A DNA stretch of 33,922 nucleotides, taken from the NCBI GenBank assembly GCA_032718475.1, contig JAUCBJ010006603.1:1-33922 (forward strand), written 5' to 3'. This DNA is from Nemertoderma westbladi. Lineage: Eukaryota; Xenacoelomorpha; Nemertodermatida; Nemertodermatidae. Both the position numbers and the translations under genes were made by a program. Below are positions 29,613 through 33,922 of the stretch, piece by piece (the first letter of the stretch is position 1; each line of letters opens with the position of its first letter). The notes under the pieces were generated by a model. The model had not been told where the DNA came from and did no database searches. It saw only the letters and a list, made by a program, of their open reading frames with translations.

Positions 29613-29810
29613 GTACTGCGTTGATTATATTCCTATAAACCAATTGCTGGTTTCGCATATTGAACGTATCGATAGTTATAAAGATTTTCAGTCTGCATTT
29701 AGGAAATATATGTAAAATACAATCAGGACGAGCACAACGAGGCTTATAATGAAGGCGAGTACTGCGTTTATTATATTCCTATAAACCACCTGGCTTTGCA
29801 TATTGAACGT
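29613..29810. repeat. Two direct repeats of about 52 bp
   Basis: TACTGCGTTGATTATATTCC...GCATATTGAACGT at 29613-29666 recurs at 29759-29810 as TACTGCGTTTATTATATTCC...GCATATTGAACGT. They are separated by about 90 bp. Confidence 0.75.
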
Positions 29811-29930
29811 GCGATTGAAAATGAGATTAGAAGGGGGGGGGGGGGGGGGGTGCAGATTAAAAGGGGTGAACACGTACTGTCCCCCATTCTTTGATTGATT
29901 GGTGGTGTGGGTAATCTTCTCAAAACCTGA

Positions 29931-30151
29931 TTTTGTGATACAGTCGCTCAATTTTAATTTTTATCTCATAACTGGGCCTCGTGCTGCGCGAAGGCCCCAC
30001 AAACGTGTTGTTCTTTTCTGTTGCTCTGTTGTGTCCAATTTTAAACGTTAATAACTCAGCCAAATCTCGATAAAATATATCCAAACTTGGTACATATGTA
30101 GTCAGGCAAAAGTTTAGAAATTTTCCAAGTTGAATTTGCGTGGGGTCTTCG
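29931..30151 (+). repeat. Composite dispersed repeat
   Basis: The left 80 bp (GCTCAATTTTAAT...GGCCCCAC-AACGTGTT) recurs at 30978-31057, and the right 120 bp recurs at 28822-28948. The full element therefore seems to span both parts, and the other two are fragments of it. Confidence 0.7.
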
Positions 30152-30977
30152 TGCAGCATCTGTGTAACTGTCTTCCATTTATAATAAATTAATTTACCGA
30201 AAAATTATTAGGCTTGGCATCAGCTGGTTGCTAGGAGACTGCAGGATATATCAGGTGGGTTTGAAATGCAGCAATACCGGTACAATGCAGCAATTAATAA
30301 TGTGGCCTTGGAAAGTGTGGTAGGCCTATTTCACTTTCTTCAGCCATTCCAGCATTTCCAGATTGCAGAGTTCAGAGTATTCAGTTATTCGCGACTATTC
30401 AGCCATATAATGTACCGGTACGGTACGCCTTAATCTTATGAAAACATATGTTTTACATTACGGTACCGGTACTGTTACAGTGGTACAGAGTTACCGGTAC
30501 CGTCTTCAGGTCATTGGCGCCACCCACCAATCGGCTCGGCAAAGGCAACCATGTAATTTTTGAAATTATGCGGACTTAAGACTGACTGCATATTGTCAGG
30601 GTGTACCAGCTGACCTTTATTCCATGTTCCGGTATCCACTACTGCACTAGGTACCCCAACAGCCCAATACTGCAATACCCAGCAACGTTTTGGAATTGTA
30701 CCGGTACTCAAACAACTCGCCATCAAGGCCACCGCCTCTGTCTGTCGCAGTGTCGTTGGCGACCTCGACTTTTGGTATCAGTATGCGCTAGCGCTACGGG
30801 CAAACTGGACTAACCGATGAGCGAGACCCGAGGACTGAAGAATGCATTGAATTTTTTGAGTAGTTTGACTGTGGACTTCTATGACATCGATGACAAGCTG
30901 CCAATGCGAAAGTTTTTTTTAAAGTAAAAGTTTGGTTAAATTTTCTTAATTATTTATTTAAATTTCTTAAGTACCGA

Positions 30978-31057
30978 TTTTGGGATAGAATTGCTCAATT
31001 TTAATATGTATCTAATAACTGACCCTCGTCCTGCGCGATGGCCCCACGAACGTGTTC
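30978..31057 (+). repeat. Dispersed repeat, partial copy
   Basis: Matches 29931-30011 in the same orientation, including TTGCTCAATTTTAAT and CTGCGCGATGGCCCCACGAA. Confidence 0.75.
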
Positions 31058-31780
31058 CTATACTAAAATATAGCACTATATTAATTATCATTCGATAAAA
31101 AAAAGTAAGTGGAAAAAATCGCCTCATTTTTGGTTTAGCGCATTCAACTATTTCTGTCCGAGTGGTTCATTTTATTTACACGAGTTGACAAGTTGTGGAT
31201 TGTTGACTAGAATGCCAACGAGTGGAAAACTCAAAAACTCATACAGGAGGGCATAATATCTAAATTTCGATAACGAAAAGGAGTGGAAAATCAGTTATTA
31301 TGCCGAACATATTGTTTTATTTGAAAAAAAATCACCAGTATTATCACTGTAAGCTTAGATTTCTTAGGCAGAAGTTCAACGTCGTCCTCCTCATAAATAC
31401 ACTTTTTTCCACTAATTAAAAAAATAGACTACTAAACTAAAAGTAAACTGTAAGTTTTCTGAAAAATGTCATTTTTTAACAAATGTTCTGGAAAATTAGC
31501 GAAAAAAAGTTAGATTAATTACTCATTTTTAAAAACTGTGAGAAAATGCTGATTCTTCAAGTAAAATACAGTAATATGCGGAAATGTAAGTGTTGAAACT
31601 AAATGATATTACTTATTGCACGCTACGAACGTATAGCGTGGTAGATTTGTAATCGAGAGCATATGTAAAAATATTATGTTCAATATTAGTTGCTAATAAT
31701 TTATCTACAACAGTATCCTACTGTGCTTATATCTAAGCTCAGTTTAACTAGTTCTACAGTATGACATGGGTGTAAACGTT

Positions 31781-31905
31781 ACGCCGACAGCCCACAGCGG
31801 ACAACCGACAGGCGACATCTGATAAACAACAGCCGACAACCGTCAAGAGAACCGACAGAAGACAACCGAGGGTAGACAACCGACAGCAGACAACCTGCCG
31901 CCGAC
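31781..31905. repeat. Degenerate tandem repeat of ACAACCGACA type
   Basis: About ten imperfect 10-13-bp units (GACAACCGACAG, GACAACCGAGG, GACAACCTGCC and similar). A single inverted counterpart (CTGTTGTCGGCAGTCGGTTG) occurs at about 32101-32120. Confidence 0.75.
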
Positions 31906-32230
31906 ACATCTGTAATCATTGTATAAGTAATGCCATTATTCTATATGGTAGTAATTGGTTTGGGGATATATGTATGAAAGTGAAATATATATTCATGGGC
32001 AGAAATCCTGGCATTTGCAGAAGGCACTCCACATATGCCTTTGATGAGAAATTCTATTAAATCGTTTAAGTAAATTATTTTAATAATGCTATTAAAGTTT
32101 CTGTTGTCGGCAGTCGGTTGATCTTATAATATTATTAATAGCAATATTAAAATAGGTTTATAGTAAGTACATAATAATAATAATAAATATATTAGAAAGA
32201 TTTAACAAATCAATATCTTTCACGTTAACC

Positions 32231-33922
32231 TTACACAATATCTGTAACACTCAACACTACACAATATCTGTAACACTCAACACTACACAATATCTGTAAC
32301 ACTCAACTCTACACAATATCTGTAACACTCAACTCTACACAATATCTGTAACACTCAACTCTACACAATATCTGTAACACTCAACTCTACACAATATCTG
32401 TAACACTCAACTCTACACAATATCTGTAACACTCAACTCTACACAATATCTGTAACACTCAACTCTACACAATATCTGTAACACTCAACTCTACACAATA
32501 TCTGTAACACTCAACTCTACACAATATCTGTAACACTCAACTCTACACAATATCTGTAACACTCAACTCTACACAATATCTGTAACACTCAACTCTACAC
32601 AATATCTGTAACACTCAACTCTACACAATATCTGTAACACTCAACTCTACACAATATCTGTAACACTCAACTCTACACAATATCTGTAACACTCAACTCT
32701 ACACAATATCTGTAACACTCAACTCTACACAATATCTGTAACACTCAACTCTACACAATATCTGTAACACTCAACACTACACAATATCTGTAACACTCAA
32801 CACTACACAATATCTGTAACACTCAACACTACACAATATCTGTAACACTCAACTCTACACAATATCTGTAACACTCAACTCTACACAATATCTGTAACAC
32901 TCAACTCTACACAATATCTGTAACACTCAACTCTACACAATATCTGTAACACTCAACACGACACAATATCTGTAACACTCAACACTACACAATATCTGTA
33001 ACACTCAACTCTACACAATATCTGTAACACTCAACTCTACACAATATCTGTAACACTCAACTCTACACAATATCTGTAACACTCAACTCTACACAATATC
33101 TGTAACACTCAACACTACACAATATCTGTAACACTCAACACGACACAATATCTGTAACACTCAACACTACACAATATCTGTAACACTCAACTCTACACAA
33201 TATCTGTAACACTCAACTCTACACAATATCTGTAACACTCAACTCTACACAATATCTGTAACACTCAACTCTACACAATATCTGTAACACTCAACTCTAC
33301 ACAATATCTGTAACACTCAACTCTACACAATATCTGTAACACTCAACTCTACACAATATCTGTAACACTCAACTCTACACAATATCTGTAACACTCAACT
33401 CTACACAATATCTGTAACACTCAACTCTACACAATATCTGTAACACTCAACACTACACAATATCTGTAACACTCAACTCTACACAATATCTGTAACACTC
33501 AACACTACACAATATCTGTAACACTCAACTCTACACAATATCTGTAACACTCAACTCTACATAATATCTGTAACACTCAACTCTACACAATATCTGTAAC
33601 ACTCAACTCTACACAATATCTGTAACACTCAACTCTACACAATATCTGTAACACTCAACTCTACACAATATCTGTAACACTCAACTCTACACAATATCTG
33701 TAACACTCAACTCTACACAATATCTGTAACACTCAACACTACACAATATCTGTAACACTCAACACGACACAATATCTGTAACACTCAACACTACACAATA
33801 TCTGTAACACTCAACTCTACATAATATCTGTAACACTCAACTCTACACAATATCTGTAACACTCAACTCTACACAATATCTGTAACACTCAACACTACAC
33901 AATATCTGTAACACTCAACACG
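32231..33922. repeat. 26-bp satellite-like array (about 65 copies), running off the window
   Basis: The unit is CTCTACACAATATCTGTAAC followed by ACTCAA. Nearly all variation falls in the first four bases (CTCT, CACT, CACG), plus a rare ACAT for ACAC. CACG monomers lie at 32957, 33139, 33763 and 33919, spaced by exact multiples of 26 (7, 24 and 6 units) and always beside CACT monomers. This indicates block duplication. No relation to the other 26-bp array is seen. Non-coding. Confidence 0.97.

Larger units (their letters stand above)
27685..32230. other. Intergenic region with dispersed repeats, no recognised gene
   Basis: The first part (27.7-28.7 kb) is of higher complexity, with ACTGACTGA and TAGATAGA microsatellite traces, and may include the V-ATPase promoter. 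Beyond 28.8 kb lie related dispersed repeats, a G18 run (29833-29850), many TACCGGTA words (30.27-30.71 kb) and a degenerate ACAACCGACA repeat (31781-31905). Open frames at 29229-29495 and 30511-30732 match no family I know. Confidence 0.55.

Overview
The window is nuclear DNA of an animal. It has spliced exons with GT/AG borders, an EGF exon, tRNA-derived SINE heads, several non-LTR retrotransposons (LINEs), long minisatellites and low overall GC. Secreted EGF/lectin proteins and the frequent palindromic words TAGGCCTA and TACCGGTA suggest a marine invertebrate. I cannot name the phylum from sequence alone.

Layout. (1) Positions 134-22685, plus strand: the 3' part of one gene with exons 134-255, 5727-5849, 18245-18610 and a last exon now split into 18896-18926 and 22349-22685. 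All intron phases fit. The exons encode a probable beta/gamma-crystallin-like segment, a calcium-binding EGF domain and two bulb-type (mannose-binding-like) lectin domains; earlier exons lie left of the window. The first lectin exon has one in-frame stop codon, and the last exon is cut by a 3.4-kb antisense LINE with a perfect 12-bp target duplication. This allele is therefore broken twice. (2) The introns hold LINE copies of two families, SINE fragments, and, at 8802-12177, a tandem array of about 350-410-bp units. On the minus strand each full unit joins a tRNA-like pol III promoter to a complete type I hammerhead ribozyme. A second LINE is nested inside one unit. (3) Positions 12543-18055 are a 26-bp minisatellite interrupted, without loss of phase, by a 1.6-kb insert with 31-bp inverted repeats. 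(4) Positions 22.7-27.0 kb are gene-poor with dispersed repeats. (5) Positions 27019-27660, minus strand, are an intact, uninterrupted gene for the V-ATPase 21-kDa proteolipid subunit c''. (6) Positions 27.7-32.2 kb hold dispersed repeats and no recognised gene. (7) From 32231 to the right edge runs a second, unrelated 26-bp tandem array with variant monomers.

Main points of interest: the tRNA-promoter/hammerhead tandem repeat (a retrozyme-like or Smalpha-like element), the LINE disruption of a lectin exon, and the phase-preserving insert in the minisatellite. The two main genes have no evident functional link: one product is secreted, the other is a housekeeping membrane proton-pump subunit.
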